Positions 1-9,311 of a stretch of DNA of 64,000 bases are shown here, in pieces. The DNA comes from CAZSAK01 sp964605155. GTDB taxonomy: Bacteria; Pseudomonadota; Gammaproteobacteria; SZUA-140. Positions within the stretch are counted from its first letter, which is position 1. Each line of letters starts with the position of its first letter. The stretch spans positions 138,570 through 202,569 of the forward strand of contig CAZSAK010000002.1 of assembly GCA_964605155.1 (NCBI GenBank), read 5' to 3'. A program made the translations under genes and the position numbers. A model generated the notes under the pieces. The model did not search any database. It saw only the letters and a program-made list of their open reading frames with translations, and was not told where the DNA came from.

Positions 1-973
1 GCGACTGCAGACGATCCTCCATCTGCGCGCGCGCATCCACGACTCTGCGTGCATCGGGAAATGTATCCAGGTAAATCTTTTCGATATGGGTGGCCAGCAT
101 CTGTCGCTCCTTGCGCAGGCTGAGGTAATCACCGATGGTGAGCCCGCCGTGCAGCAGTATCAGCATTCCAAGCATCGCCGCCGCCGGACGCCATGGACGC
201 CAGAGTTTGCCAAGCTGTTCGCGCCGGCTGTAGGCACCCTGCAGGAGATTGATCATATCGGCCTCGCTGAAGTGTTCCGCAAAAAATTCCAGCGCGGTCT
301 TCTCGTAGGCCTCGGCGTTGACTGCAACGCCGAACTGCGAGATATCTACAGGAGTTGTGGTTGTGTCAGTATTACATTCTATCCATCTTATGCTCACGGG
401 TATATGGTCCTGGTGTTCCGCCACTACCATGGGCAACAGCGTTCCAAGGTTGGCGGTATCCAGCGAAATTGCACTTTGCCTGCCGGTTCGCATCAGCGTC
501 ACGGCATGATCCTTCAGCAGCGTCCACCCCTCCGGCTCCAGTGGTAAAAGCAGCGACTCGGCCACGACCATGTCAGGTTCGATGCCGACCTCGTGCAGTC
601 GGTTCAACCAGTCATCCATGCGGCCACGATCCACGACCGCCGTACTGACCCGGCCTTCCGCATCCCGCCGCCCGATGGCAAAATGCAGCTCGTCGACATC
701 ATTGGCCAGCTGTTCTTCAAGCATGTACGGAATGGCGCTCATGATGCGTTGACGGTTGCGACTCGGTACGATGGCACTCGTAAACAGAACATCGACTCCC
801 GGTACCAGTACGATGACACGACAACTCACGGCCTCCAGCGCCGCCTGTTCAAGGGATCCCTGTGCAGTTTCCTGGATTCCCCCGCTGGCATTCTCAGCGC
901 CTTCACTGACACGCAGCCAGGCAGCCTCAACGGAGGTGTCATGGTCAAGCCGTATGAACAGCCGGTCACGCAT
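1..973 (-). CDS. gspL: Type II secretion inner-membrane protein GspL (partial, C-terminus beyond window)
   Basis: GspL is the bitopic inner-membrane protein that anchors the GspE ATPase through its cytoplasmic actin-like domain and binds GspM. Reading the minus strand from an ATG at 973-971 gives 324 codons without a stop, beginning MRDRLFIRLDHD and running off the left edge. A cytoplasmic domain of about 240 residues is followed by the family's WRPWRPAAA stretch, then a single hydrophobic segment (LGMLILLHGG) and the start of the periplasmic part (DARRVVDARAQMEDRL). The ATG overlaps the gspK stop as TGATG, so translation is probably coupled. It is last of the gsp genes visible; gspM and gspN would lie outside the window. 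Confidence 0.9.
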   Translation of the reverse strand, partial: MRDRLFIRLDHDTSVEAAWLRVSEGAENASGGIQETAQGSLEQAALEAVSCRVIVLVPGVDVLFTSAIVPSRNRQRIMSAIPYMLEEQLANDVDELHFAIGRRDAEGRVSTAVVDRGRMDDWLNRLHEVGIEPDMVVAESLLLPLEPEGWTLLKDHAVTLMRTGRQSAISLDTANLGTLLPMVVAEHQDHIPVSIRWIECNTDTTTTPVDISQFGVAVNAEAYEKTALEFFAEHFSEADMINLLQGAYSRREQLGKLWRPWRPAAAMLGMLILLHGGLTIGDYLSLRKERQMLATHIEKIYLDTFPDARRVVDARAQMEDRLQS

Positions 974-1911
974 CAGTAGACGTCCTGTGCCCGCATGATA
1001 ACCTGCACCGCGGCGTTGGGAGTGCGCAAGACCAGGCTGTACAGATTGGTCCGGCCCTGATCAAACTTGGTGACGGCATTGATCATAAAATAGTTGCTCG
1101 CGACCCCGATGCTGCCCTGATTGACGGTTTTATCCTGTACCAGGGTATGGGACATAAAGCTGTTGATATCCTCGAAAGGGGTATCCGTCCTGTCCTCGAT
1201 GATCTGTTCCGCCTCCGACTCTGTCAAACCATCCACCACCGCCATCAGGACCTGAGCCGGCGCGGTATTGACATTGACGGTGGTGCGTTCCGGCAGGGCG
1301 GTGACATAAGGGGCGATGGTCGTATAGTCCTCATAGCTCATACCCATGACCAGCGCCAGTTCGCTCGGACTCGCCATGGGCGCATTTGGCGTACGATAGG
1401 GTACATCCAGTTGCAGGTATTCGATGTCTTCCGCGCCGTCGGGAAATGTCTGTCTGTCATCCTGATCCATCCAGTCGATCACTGCGTCTATGATATCAAC
1501 ATTCAGACCCGCATTTTGCAGTAATCGCTCAAAAATTTGCCGGTCTGGCGCGCTCGCAGCACCGTTATTCACCAGGTTATTGAGATTGAACCGGCCTTGC
1601 ATATCCTCGATCTTGCCTGCCACGACGCCGCCCTCGACCTCCAGCGGAGGCAACACCGTGGCCCAGTCTTCCTCCAGATTATCCGTCTGATTGTCCCTGC
1701 GGTCATTTCTTAATATCTGCTTGCCCCAGTCTTCGGCCCCCAGCGCGAACATATAGGCACGGTCGATATCGATGACATTACCGGCTCGCCGGATATCAAG
1801 CTGTTGACGGGCAGCCATCGCCACCGCGGCGATGGTTGCTATCGCCGTGATCAATAACGCGGTGATCAGCGCAACCCCTGTTTGACGACGCTTGTTACTC
1901 ATAGTGATCAT
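973..1911 (-). CDS. gspK: Type II secretion minor pseudopilin GspK
   Basis: GspK is the large minor pseudopilin that caps the pseudopilus tip with GspI and GspJ. The product is 312 residues, starting MITMSNKRRQTGVALITALL; the open frame extends 53 codons further upstream, but that stretch lies over the gspJ end and does not resemble the family. The start used overlaps the gspJ stop as TGATG. After the short basic leader comes the hydrophobic N-terminal helix, then a large globular domain with the helix-hairpin-helix-like part typical of GspK (TVNVNTAPAQVLMAVVDGL). The prepilin site is the less strict GspK form (G-V-A-L-I) rather than G-F-T-L-L-E. Confidence 0.92.
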   Translation of the reverse strand: MITMSNKRRQTGVALITALLITAIATIAAVAMAARQQLDIRRAGNVIDIDRAYMFALGAEDWGKQILRNDRRDNQTDNLEEDWATVLPPLEVEGGVVAGKIEDMQGRFNLNNLVNNGAASAPDRQIFERLLQNAGLNVDIIDAVIDWMDQDDRQTFPDGAEDIEYLQLDVPYRTPNAPMASPSELALVMGMSYEDYTTIAPYVTALPERTTVNVNTAPAQVLMAVVDGLTESEAEQIIEDRTDTPFEDINSFMSHTLVQDKTVNQGSIGVASNYFMINAVTKFDQGRTNLYSLVLRTPNAAVQVIMRAQDVY

Positions 1912-2570
1912 CAACCGGGCTCGGTTGTTGTTGCAGTGACCGGGATCGGAAACCCCGCCACGACACTGAACAGGCGCCTGATCCTGCCCCAGCCCTCTAC
2001 ATCCACAACGACCTCGACTGCGCGCGGCAGGCCAGTCACGGCGTTCGTGCCAATGGTCTGGGGCGGCCATTGTGATTGCCAGTTCTGTTGCTGATCGAGA
2101 AAGCGAACCTCCAGTGCGTGCACGTTATCGAGCAGGTCGTTGTCCACCGGTGTACTGTTCTGTGCCCGATCGAGCACCTGCCACCTTTGCCTCATCAGAC
2201 GACCTTCGTCGACAACATAGGCGACGCGTTGCAGATGACTGCGTCTAAACCCGCCCGGATTGCGCCAGCCGATTCGGGTAAATTCAAGCGTGAAGCCGTC
2301 ACCCAGCAGGGCGCCCTTGACCTCACCGTAATTGTCACGGATGTCGCGATCGATAATCTGTTCGATATCCCTGCCCAGTATCGCGAAACACGTCTGTAAC
2401 TCCGCCAGCCGTGCAGATTGTTGTTCGGTACGGTCCTGAGCATCCAGCACCACCTGCAGGCCTCCGTATGCCATCACCGCCAATACCGCAAAGATCAGTA
2501 GCGCGACCAGTAACTCCAGCAGTGTGAATCCCTGCCCACTATACGGCTTGAAGGGGTATCTTATGGGCAT
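1911..2570 (-). CDS. gspJ: Type II secretion minor pseudopilin GspJ
   Basis: GspJ forms the tip complex with GspI and GspK. The 219-residue product begins MPIRYPFKPYSGQG followed by the prepilin peptidase motif FTLLELLVALLIF, so cleavage after the glycine and N-methylation of Phe are expected. The frame is open for 13 codons upstream to a TTG at 2609, but the ATG at 2570 gives the usual leader of about 14 residues. The C-terminal half is a soluble beta domain ending VVAGFPIPVTATTTEPG. The stop is shared with the gspK start (TGATG). Confidence 0.9.
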   Translation of the reverse strand: MPIRYPFKPYSGQGFTLLELLVALLIFAVLAVMAYGGLQVVLDAQDRTEQQSARLAELQTCFAILGRDIEQIIDRDIRDNYGEVKGALLGDGFTLEFTRIGWRNPGGFRRSHLQRVAYVVDEGRLMRQRWQVLDRAQNSTPVDNDLLDNVHALEVRFLDQQQNWQSQWPPQTIGTNAVTGLPRAVEVVVDVEGWGRIRRLFSVVAGFPIPVTATTTEPG

Positions 2571-2639
2571 AGACTGGTCAGCGCTATTGCAGATTGCGGC
2601 GGCGAGCAAAGATTTGCGGGTTTCGTCAGCGGGTTCATC

Positions 2640-3020
2640 TCATCGTCTTTCCACGTAAGCGATCAGGGTTGCGGCGGCATTCTCGTCGTCTTCATCCGCG
2701 CGCACCTCTACATCCATACGCCTGACATCTTCGTCCTCGGTCGTCGACACCTTGACCGACCAGTGCCATTCCTGCTCGGCCATCAGGGCATCTCCATGGG
2801 TTTCACCGGGTGACGGCCAGTCCTCGGCGGTACGTAATTCGACCACCTTGTTCATGGCCACCCAATGCGCCAGTGTCTTGTCGCGCAGGTGGGCCGCGTT
2901 GTTGATATTATTGCTGACTTCGTTGACGATCGCGCTGAGGGCGATTGAGACAATCGCCAGGGCAACCAGGATCTCGAGCAGTGTAAAGCCGCGAAGTTTT
3001 CTGAGATTACGATTCACCAT
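2640..3020 (-). CDS. gspI: Type II secretion minor pseudopilin GspI
   Basis: GspI is thought to start pseudopilus assembly by recruiting GspJ and GspK. The product is 126 residues with leader MVNRNLRKLRG and cleavage motif FTLLEILVALAIVSIAL. The downstream region (ALSAIVNEVSNNINNAAHLRDKTLAHWVAMNKVVELR) matches the GspI pattern of a helix followed by an A-x-W-V-A-x-N motif. An upstream in-frame TTG exists at 3041, but the ATG at 3020 gives a normal basic leader. It lies between gspH and gspJ in the standard H-I-J-K order. Confidence 0.9.
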   Translation of the reverse strand: MVNRNLRKLRGFTLLEILVALAIVSIALSAIVNEVSNNINNAAHLRDKTLAHWVAMNKVVELRTAEDWPSPGETHGDALMAEQEWHWSVKVSTTEDEDVRRMDVEVRADEDDENAAATLIAYVERR

Positions 3021-3115
3021 TGTTAGCAACCGGCCGTTCAATCGTTATTTGATCGGTTAGATGATGCAGGATAAGCCTGGAATATATCGCATAAACCGCG
3101 TATACCTGCTATCCG

Positions 3116-3631
3116 TTAATCCTCTTCATCCATGGTCAGTTTGCCGCTGATGTCACCGCTGATATGATAACTGCGGGCGATGTCCTCGCTTTGCATAATA
3201 ATCTCAAAAGGGGTCATCTCCCCGCTCGACAACATGAAGATGCGCGGCTTTTGTTCTTCTTCGTCTTTGTTCTCATCACTGAAAAAGTCATATTGCTCAC
3301 CCTCGAAGAATACATCCATATGTATATCTTGCGGCAGACTGCGGGAACGGAAGATCTTGTCCTCCACCGGAGACCACTGCTGATCCTCGAAGACCAGAAA
3401 ATCATAGCCGTCATGAGACAGTTCCAGGGCGTACTCCCTTGATAACATAACCGATTCCTGCGCAGCCAGCGATGCCAGTGCGACAAAACGGTCCGCCTCG
3501 GTCTTGAGCTCGTCTTCCCTGTCGGGATTTAGCGAAATGACCGCCAGACTCATGATGATACCGATGATGGCTACCACGACCACGATCTCCAGCAGCGTAA
3601 AACCATTGCTTGCGGTACGCTCATGATACAT
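3116..3631 (-). CDS. gspH: Type II secretion minor pseudopilin GspH
   Basis: GspH is a minor pseudopilin placed just below the tip of the pseudopilus. The product is 171 residues. Leader MYHERTASNG is followed by FTLLEIVVVVAIIGIIMSLA, the prepilin cleavage and transmembrane segment. The remainder is rich in acidic residues, with an unusually acidic stretch near the middle (SDENKDEEEQ) and an acidic C-terminus (TMDEED). I chose the ATG at 3631 over an in-frame GTG at 3661 because it gives a normal leader; the region between them holds a perfect hairpin (see separate entry). Confidence 0.85.
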   Translation of the reverse strand: MYHERTASNGFTLLEIVVVVAIIGIIMSLAVISLNPDREDELKTEADRFVALASLAAQESVMLSREYALELSHDGYDFLVFEDQQWSPVEDKIFRSRSLPQDIHMDVFFEGEQYDFFSDENKDEEEQKPRIFMLSSGEMTPFEIIMQSEDIARSYHISGDISGKLTMDEED

Positions 3632-3639
3632 CACGTCCC

Positions 3640-3657
3640 GGCGGCAAACTTGCCGCC
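3640..3657 (-). promoter_or_regulatory. Perfect 8-bp hairpin in the gspH translation start region
   Basis: On the minus strand GGCGGCAA and TTGCCGCC form an 8-bp perfect stem with a two-base spacer, ending 8 nt before the gspH ATG. A GGAGG sequence (positions 3665-3661) lies just upstream of the stem. Folding the stem out would bring this Shine-Dalgarno to about 11 nt from the ATG. The hairpin itself is seen directly; the role is inference. It could equally be an mRNA stability element between gspG and gspH. Confidence 0.5.
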
Positions 3658-3717
3658 GCACCTCCGGAATATATGACAGTGCGGTATGTCGGAGTGGAAA
3701 CCTGATACTACGGCCTG

Positions 3718-4137
3718 CTATTCGTCGAGATTCCAGTTGCCAATATCGGCATCCTCACCTTCGCCGCCCTGCGCACCGTCGCGACCCAGGGTAAAGATAT
3801 CGATCTTGCCCTGTACGCCCGGATTCAGGTACTGATAGGTATGATCCCAGGGATCCTTGGGCATGCGCGGCAGATAATCGGGCACCAGCGCCTCGACGCC
3901 TTCATCGGTCGTCGGATAGACATGATGATCGAGACGGTACATGTTGAATGCACTCTCTATTGCACGGATATCCGCCTTGGCCTTGGTGATCTTCGCCTGT
4001 CCGGGTTTGTCCATGATATTGGGTACCACGATCGCCGCCAGTATCCCGAGTATGACCACTACCACCAGCACCTCGATCAGAGTGAAACCACTCTGACGCA
4101 CAGGCCGGTTCTTTGTTTGCTGCAGTCTCTTGTTCAT
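3718..4137 (-). CDS. gspG: Type II secretion major pseudopilin GspG
   Basis: GspG is the main subunit of the pseudopilus that pushes substrates through the secretin. The 139-residue product has leader MNKRLQQTKNRPVRQSG, cleavage motif FTLIEVLVVVVILGILAAIVVPNIM, and the conserved body KAKADIRAIESAFNMYRLDHHVYPTTDEGVEAL. The calcium-binding loop region near the C-terminus (GRDGAQGGEGEDADIGNW) is present. An ATG four codons upstream (4149) is also possible, but GGAATTAGCT gives the ATG at 4137 a well-placed ribosome site. It lies between gspF and gspH in the standard order. Confidence 0.95.
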   Translation of the reverse strand: MNKRLQQTKNRPVRQSGFTLIEVLVVVVILGILAAIVVPNIMDKPGQAKITKAKADIRAIESAFNMYRLDHHVYPTTDEGVEALVPDYLPRMPKDPWDHTYQYLNPGVQGKIDIFTLGRDGAQGGEGEDADIGNWNLDE

Positions 4138-4159
4138 AGCTAATTCCATTGGTTGATCA

Positions 4160-5377
4160 TCATATCACCAGTTGATTCAGGTTAAATATCGGCAACAGGA
4201 TCGCTAACACGATAACCAGCACGATTCCACCCATAATCAATATCATAAACGGCCCGAACAGCCCCACCATGGTTTGCATGACCGACTCCAGTTCACGTTC
4301 CTGGCTGCTCGCGGCCCGATCCAGCATGACCTCCAGGCGACCACTGGTTTCGCCACTGGCGATCAAATGTATGGTCATAGGGGGGAAATATCCACTGCGT
4401 TCAAGGGCTTTGTTAAGGCTTGAGCCTTCACGGACGAGCCTGGCGGTCTCTTCCACCGAGGCGCGCATCGGCAGGTTGGAAACCACCTGGGAAGAGATAC
4501 GCAGCGCCTCGAGTACCGGTACACCACTCTCGGTCAGTATACTCAATGTGCGGGCAAAACGCGCCGCATTCAAGCCGCGTACCAAACGTGACAGCAATGG
4601 CAGCGCCAGTTGCAGGCGATGGAATTTGCGCCGCGGCCCGGGCCGTCGCAGCAACAACCTGGATGCGACCACCAGACCGATGATGATCAACAACAGTGTA
4701 ATGCCGTTGCCACGGATGAAATCACTCGCCGCGATCAGGCCGCGGGTAAGCAATGGCAATTCCTGTCCAATGTTCTCGAATACCTGTACCACCTGCGGGA
4801 CCACGTAGGCGAGTAACAGTATTACCACGCTGATGGCAACAACGATCACCAGTACCGGATAGATCAAGGCCAGGAATACTTTCTGTCTCAATGCCTGGCG
4901 GCCATCGGTATAATCAGCCAGGCGGTCCAGCACAACATCGAGGTGTCCCGATTGCTCACCTGCCGCCACGGTGGCGCGGTAAAGGTCAGAAAACGCGCGT
5001 GGGAAATCATCGAGTGCCGCGGCCAGGGACTGGCCTTCCATAACGCGGGCGCGCACCCCGACCAGCATGCTCTTGATCCGCGGTTTCTCGGTCTGTTGTG
5101 ATACCGCCTGCAGTGCCTCTTCAATGGGCAGACCGGAGCGGACCAGCGTGGCGAACTGGCGGGTGATCAATGCCAGGTCCGCTGCACTGATACCGCGTTG
5201 AAACAACAGCGACCGCCTGCCGCCTTGCCCCTCTTGCTGCGCTATCTCGTGTACGGAGATCGGCGCCCAGCCACGGTCGCGCAACTGTTGCCTGATCTGG
5301 CGCGGGGCATCGCCTTCAAGTACGCCCTTGCGTTCCCGCCCGCCGGTATCCAATGCTGTAAATTCAAATGCGCCCAA
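4160..5377 (-). CDS. gspF: Type II secretion inner-membrane platform protein GspF
   Basis: GspF is the polytopic platform protein that couples the GspE motor to pseudopilus growth. The product is 405 residues, the usual length, beginning MGAFEFTALDTGGRERKGVLEGD, which matches the family N-terminus. Two homologous cytoplasmic domains (about 65-170 and 270-370) each precede hydrophobic segments, including LALIYPVLVIVVAISVVILLLAYVV and LFGPFMILIMGGIVLVIVLAILLPIF. The start is a TTG: an in-frame stop lies two codons upstream and no ATG gives the conserved N-terminus, so weak initiation is likely. Confidence 0.93.
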   Translation of the reverse strand: MGAFEFTALDTGGRERKGVLEGDAPRQIRQQLRDRGWAPISVHEIAQQEGQGGRRSLLFQRGISAADLALITRQFATLVRSGLPIEEALQAVSQQTEKPRIKSMLVGVRARVMEGQSLAAALDDFPRAFSDLYRATVAAGEQSGHLDVVLDRLADYTDGRQALRQKVFLALIYPVLVIVVAISVVILLLAYVVPQVVQVFENIGQELPLLTRGLIAASDFIRGNGITLLLIIIGLVVASRLLLRRPGPRRKFHRLQLALPLLSRLVRGLNAARFARTLSILTESGVPVLEALRISSQVVSNLPMRASVEETARLVREGSSLNKALERSGYFPPMTIHLIASGETSGRLEVMLDRAASSQERELESVMQTMVGLFGPFMILIMGGIVLVIVLAILLPIFNLNQLVI

Positions 5378-5430
5378 TGGTCAACCCGGATACGATAACA
5401 AGGCACTACTGCCAAACACAAACATGGCGA

Positions 5431-6978
5431 TCAATCCTCGTGGGTGACACGCAATACTTCTTCCAGCGAGGTATCACCCGCCAGAATCCGGCGCATACCG
5501 TCCTGGTAGATGCTTGGGCTGCGTGAACGCGCATAGTTTTCCAGTTGCTGCTCCGAGGTACCATCATGGATCATGGTGCGCATCCTGTCGTCGATCTCGA
5601 CCAGCTCGAATATGGCGGTGCGTCCCCGGTAACCGGTATAGCTACATTGCTTGCAGCCTTCCCCCCTGTACAAGGTCGGCGGCGGATCAGTAGGCAAGCC
5701 GTGGTTGCTGCAATCCGCCTGACTGGCCTCGTACGGGCTTTTGCATTCTTGGCATAACAGGCGCACCAGCCGTTGCGCCAATACACCGATCAGACTCGAC
5801 GCAACCAGAAAAGGTTCCACACCCATGTCACGCAGACGGGTCACCGCACCGATAGCGGTGTTGGTATGCAGCGTTGACAACACCATATGACCGGTCAGAC
5901 TGGCCTGTACCGCGATCTCCGCAGTCTCCAGGTCCCGGATCTCGCCCACCATTACCACGTCCGGGTCCTGGCGCAGGATGGCGCGCAACCCCCGTGCAAA
6001 GCTCATGTTGACCTTGGTTTGAACCTGTGTCTGACTGATCCCGTCGAGATAATATTCGATGGGATCCTCGACGGTCATAATGTTACTGCTCTTGTCATTG
6101 AGCTGGGTCAAAACCGCATAGAGAGTGGTGGTCTTGCCCGAACCTGTCGGACCGGTCACCAGAATTATGCCGTGCGGTTTGTGGATCAGATTATCCATAA
6201 CCTTTAATGAGTCCGGATCCATGCCCAGGTGCTTGAGGTCGAGTCGACCGGCCTTTTTGTCCAGCAGCCGCAGCACCACACGTTCCCCGTGTCCTGACGG
6301 CAGGGTCGATACACGTACGTCCACGGCCCGGCCGGCAATACGCAGCGAAATACGGCCATCCTGTGGGAGACGCTTTTCGGCGATATCCAGCTTTGCCATG
6401 ACCTTGACGCGTGAGACAAGGATCGGCGCCAAGACCCTCACCGGTTCCAGTACCTCGCGCAATACGCCGTCGATTCGGAATCTCACCACCATGCGGTTTT
6501 CATAGGGTTCGATATGGATATCCGAGGCATTTTCCTTCACCGCCTCGGTGAGTATGGCATTAATCAGGCGAATTATGGGCGCGTCGTCTTCACTCTCGAG
6601 CAGATCCTCGGGTTCCTGCAGCTGTTGCGCGATGCTCGAGAGATCCATTTCCTCACCCATATCACCCATCATCTGCATGGTCTGGGATGAACCGTACTCG
6701 TATGAACGCTGCAACATGGCATCGAACTTGTCCGGAGCGATGATCTCGAGATCCAGAGGCATACCCATGAATCGCCGTACTTCTGACAATGCCGGTGTAT
6801 TAACGTTGGGCCTGCAAACGGCCTTTGCATGACCATTATCCACCTCGGTCACCAGCACGCCGTTGCGTTTGGCATAGATAAATGGCGGCCGTTTAATCGC
6901 CTGGTCAGACGTCAGCGGGGAGTCGGTCGCAACAACCTCACCCGTCAGCATTGTCTGATTACCGGGTTGTATGTCCAT
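5431..6978 (-). CDS. gspE: Type II secretion ATPase GspE
   Basis: GspE is the cytoplasmic hexameric ATPase that powers pseudopilus assembly. The 515-residue protein has an N-terminal GspL-binding region, the N2 domain (ASDIHIEPYENRMVVRFRIDG near 151-171), Walker A GPTGSGKTT near 276-284, Asp and His boxes (VEDPIEYYLDG; LSTLHTNTA) and the Walker B region (RQDPDVVMVGEIRD). Two cysteine pairs (CQEC and CKQC) in the C-terminal third form the zinc-binding motif of GspE and PilB enzymes. Its ATG overlaps the gspD stop (TAATG), suggesting coupled translation. Confidence 0.96.
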   Translation of the reverse strand: MDIQPGNQTMLTGEVVATDSPLTSDQAIKRPPFIYAKRNGVLVTEVDNGHAKAVCRPNVNTPALSEVRRFMGMPLDLEIIAPDKFDAMLQRSYEYGSSQTMQMMGDMGEEMDLSSIAQQLQEPEDLLESEDDAPIIRLINAILTEAVKENASDIHIEPYENRMVVRFRIDGVLREVLEPVRVLAPILVSRVKVMAKLDIAEKRLPQDGRISLRIAGRAVDVRVSTLPSGHGERVVLRLLDKKAGRLDLKHLGMDPDSLKVMDNLIHKPHGIILVTGPTGSGKTTTLYAVLTQLNDKSSNIMTVEDPIEYYLDGISQTQVQTKVNMSFARGLRAILRQDPDVVMVGEIRDLETAEIAVQASLTGHMVLSTLHTNTAIGAVTRLRDMGVEPFLVASSLIGVLAQRLVRLLCQECKSPYEASQADCSNHGLPTDPPPTLYRGEGCKQCSYTGYRGRTAIFELVEIDDRMRTMIHDGTSEQQLENYARSRSPSIYQDGMRRILAGDTSLEEVLRVTHED

Positions 6979-9155
6979 TAAAGGTTCGCTGATTTTCTCG
7001 CAACCTCTTCAGGTAAAGGTAGTTGCGGCGGGATGGTGTCCTGAAACTCCAGCTGATTGATCATTTCAGTGTCTTCGCTTTCACTGTCGGAATTGTCCAT
7101 CTCCTTATCGTTAGTACCCCTATCCTTGTCTGGTTGTTGCGCATTATTGGACGGCGTGTCATCGAGTGGTACCTCCTTGAAGGGCGGCGGCTCGACCAGA
7201 AATTCATCCAGCGCGGGTAGTACGGGGGACTCCTGGCTGGGCATCAATAACAGGCCTCTTTGCCGCGCATTTATCTGCTGGGTTCGGATATAGTTATACT
7301 TGCTGCTCGTCACCTCCGCTGTGACCGCCGCATCCCGTATAATGGTCGGTCGCATGAACACCATCAGATTTGTCTTGTCCTTGGTGGTGTTCTTGGATTT
7401 GAACAACAGGCCCAGTAACGGGATATCACCCAGCAGGGGTACCTTCTGTACGGATTCCTTTACCTGGTCGTCAATCAGGCCGCCGAGTATGATAGTCTCA
7501 CCATCATCAACAATGACACTGGTCTTGACGGATCGTTTATTGGTAATGAGATCGGCGGCACCAACCGAACTTGCAGCGATACTGTCGACAGCCTGATCGA
7601 TATCCAGTCTGACGGCGTTGCCTTCATTGATCTGAGGTTTGATCTTCAGCGTGATGCCCACGTTTTGGCGCTGAATCGTCTGGAACGGATTGGTCGGCGT
7701 ACTTGTTGTCCCCGTTGATGTAAACGAGCCGGTGATAAAGGGCACCTCCTGCCCGACCACGATCTCGGCCTCTTCATTATCCATCGTTATCAGTGTCGGC
7801 GTTGACAGGATATTGGTCGTGCCATCCCCCTGCAAGGCGCTAATGATGGCTGCGAAGTTGGTGTTGTCATCGTTAAAGCGGCCGATACCCAGGGTCAACC
7901 CATCCGATATCGCCGCAGGAACACTACCGGTCGCGGCCGCTGCTGCGATCGATGAAATACTGGCACCCGTGCCGGAGAAATTACTGACACCCACGGGACC
8001 ATCACCACCGGGCGTCCCGTCTGCAATCCACTGTACTCCCAGCGCCGCTGATAGATTTTGCGAGACTTCGGCAATGATCGTCTCGACCTGTACCTGGGCA
8101 CGTCTCACATCCAGCTGCTGGATCACCATCTCCAGCGAACGGATCAAATCGGGGGGTGCGGTGATTACCAGGGAGTTGGTATTCTCATCGGCCTGGATGT
8201 TGATCGGGAAGCTGCGCGAGGTCGGCGCACCGCCGCCTGCCGCCTTGGCCTGTTGTTCCACGCTGGAGCTCACCCCCGTCAATACCGGCACCAGATCCTT
8301 GGCCTGGGCATAGCGTAGATAGATAACGCGTGTATTACCTTCATTTTCGAGCGGCGTATCTAGATGGGAGATGATCGCCCGTATGCGCAAGCGGCCCGAC
8401 TTGCCGCCACCGATGAGGATGCTGTTGGTACGTTCGTCGGCGATCAATATCGGTGAGTCCTCAGCACCAGCAGGACCACCTCCCGCCTTGCCGCGCGCCT
8501 GTTGTTCAAGCGAGGTCAGGATACGCACTACCTCGGCGGCGGATGCATGCTGCAGGGTAATGATCTCGATCTCGTCACTGCTGGGTATATCAATCCGTTT
8601 TATGATCTTGAGCATCCTGTCGATGTTGGAGGCACGGTCCGCGATTATGAGGATGTTGCCCGGTACATAGGCCGCCAGATGCCCCTGTTGCGGGATCAAC
8701 GGGCGCAGGATCGGGACCAGTTGAGAGGCGGAGACGTTTTCGAGTTCCACTACCCGCGTCACCATCTCATCACCCTCCCCGGGTACCCTGTCGGTCGACA
8801 TCGGGATCGGGCTCTGTTTGGCATTGGCATCCGGAATGATCTTGATTACATCACCGACCGGTACGGCGGAAAAACCGTGCACCTCCAGGATCGACAAAAA
8901 CACCTGGTAGACCTCCTCCTCCTCCATCGGATGCGATGAGATTATGGTTACCTTGCCCTTGACGCGCGGGTCGACTATAAAATTTTTACCGGTAACCTCC
9001 GACACTGTGTTGATCACCGCACTGATATCGGCATCCTTGAGGTTCAGGGTGATCGGCTTTGCCTGTGATTCGGCAGCGAACAAGAGCAGCGACAACGTCA
9101 GCGCCGCTGCCATTATACGGATAAGGAGGCCAGGGCCTTGCAACCGTGATCTCAT
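6978..9155 (-). CDS. gspD: Type II secretion outer-membrane secretin GspD
   Basis: GspD forms the outer-membrane secretin channel. The 725-residue precursor begins with a signal peptide (MRSRLQGPGLLIRIMAAALT to ESQA, cleavage before KPITLNLKDADI). The N0 domain is followed by N1-N3 repeats (VVELENVSASQLVPILRPL; VIYLRYAQAKDLVPVLTGV), then the secretin core with VPFITGSFTS and the C-terminal LGGLIDDQVKESVQKVPLLGDIPLLGLLFKS motif. An in-frame upstream start at 9188 exists but gives an atypical leader. The last 80 or so residues are acidic, Pro/Ser-rich and probably disordered; this may be the region read by a pilotin, which is inference. Confidence 0.95.
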   Translation of the reverse strand: MRSRLQGPGLLIRIMAAALTLSLLLFAAESQAKPITLNLKDADISAVINTVSEVTGKNFIVDPRVKGKVTIISSHPMEEEEVYQVFLSILEVHGFSAVPVGDVIKIIPDANAKQSPIPMSTDRVPGEGDEMVTRVVELENVSASQLVPILRPLIPQQGHLAAYVPGNILIIADRASNIDRMLKIIKRIDIPSSDEIEIITLQHASAAEVVRILTSLEQQARGKAGGGPAGAEDSPILIADERTNSILIGGGKSGRLRIRAIISHLDTPLENEGNTRVIYLRYAQAKDLVPVLTGVSSSVEQQAKAAGGGAPTSRSFPINIQADENTNSLVITAPPDLIRSLEMVIQQLDVRRAQVQVETIIAEVSQNLSAALGVQWIADGTPGGDGPVGVSNFSGTGASISSIAAAAATGSVPAAISDGLTLGIGRFNDDNTNFAAIISALQGDGTTNILSTPTLITMDNEEAEIVVGQEVPFITGSFTSTGTTSTPTNPFQTIQRQNVGITLKIKPQINEGNAVRLDIDQAVDSIAASSVGAADLITNKRSVKTSVIVDDGETIILGGLIDDQVKESVQKVPLLGDIPLLGLLFKSKNTTKDKTNLMVFMRPTIIRDAAVTAEVTSSKYNYIRTQQINARQRGLLLMPSQESPVLPALDEFLVEPPPFKEVPLDDTPSNNAQQPDKDRGTNDKEMDNSDSESEDTEMINQLEFQDTIPPQLPLPEEVARKSANL

Positions 9156-9311
9156 TACTCGCGGGCTGTCGTCGTATAAACACATCAAGACATTATACCT
9201 ATTATGATTACCTGTGATGTATTATCAGTGACAAACATCGGCAATGGCATCAGCGCTTATCCATACACGGGACCGGAAGCAAACATCACTATCACCTGAC
9301 CGGTCAGATCA

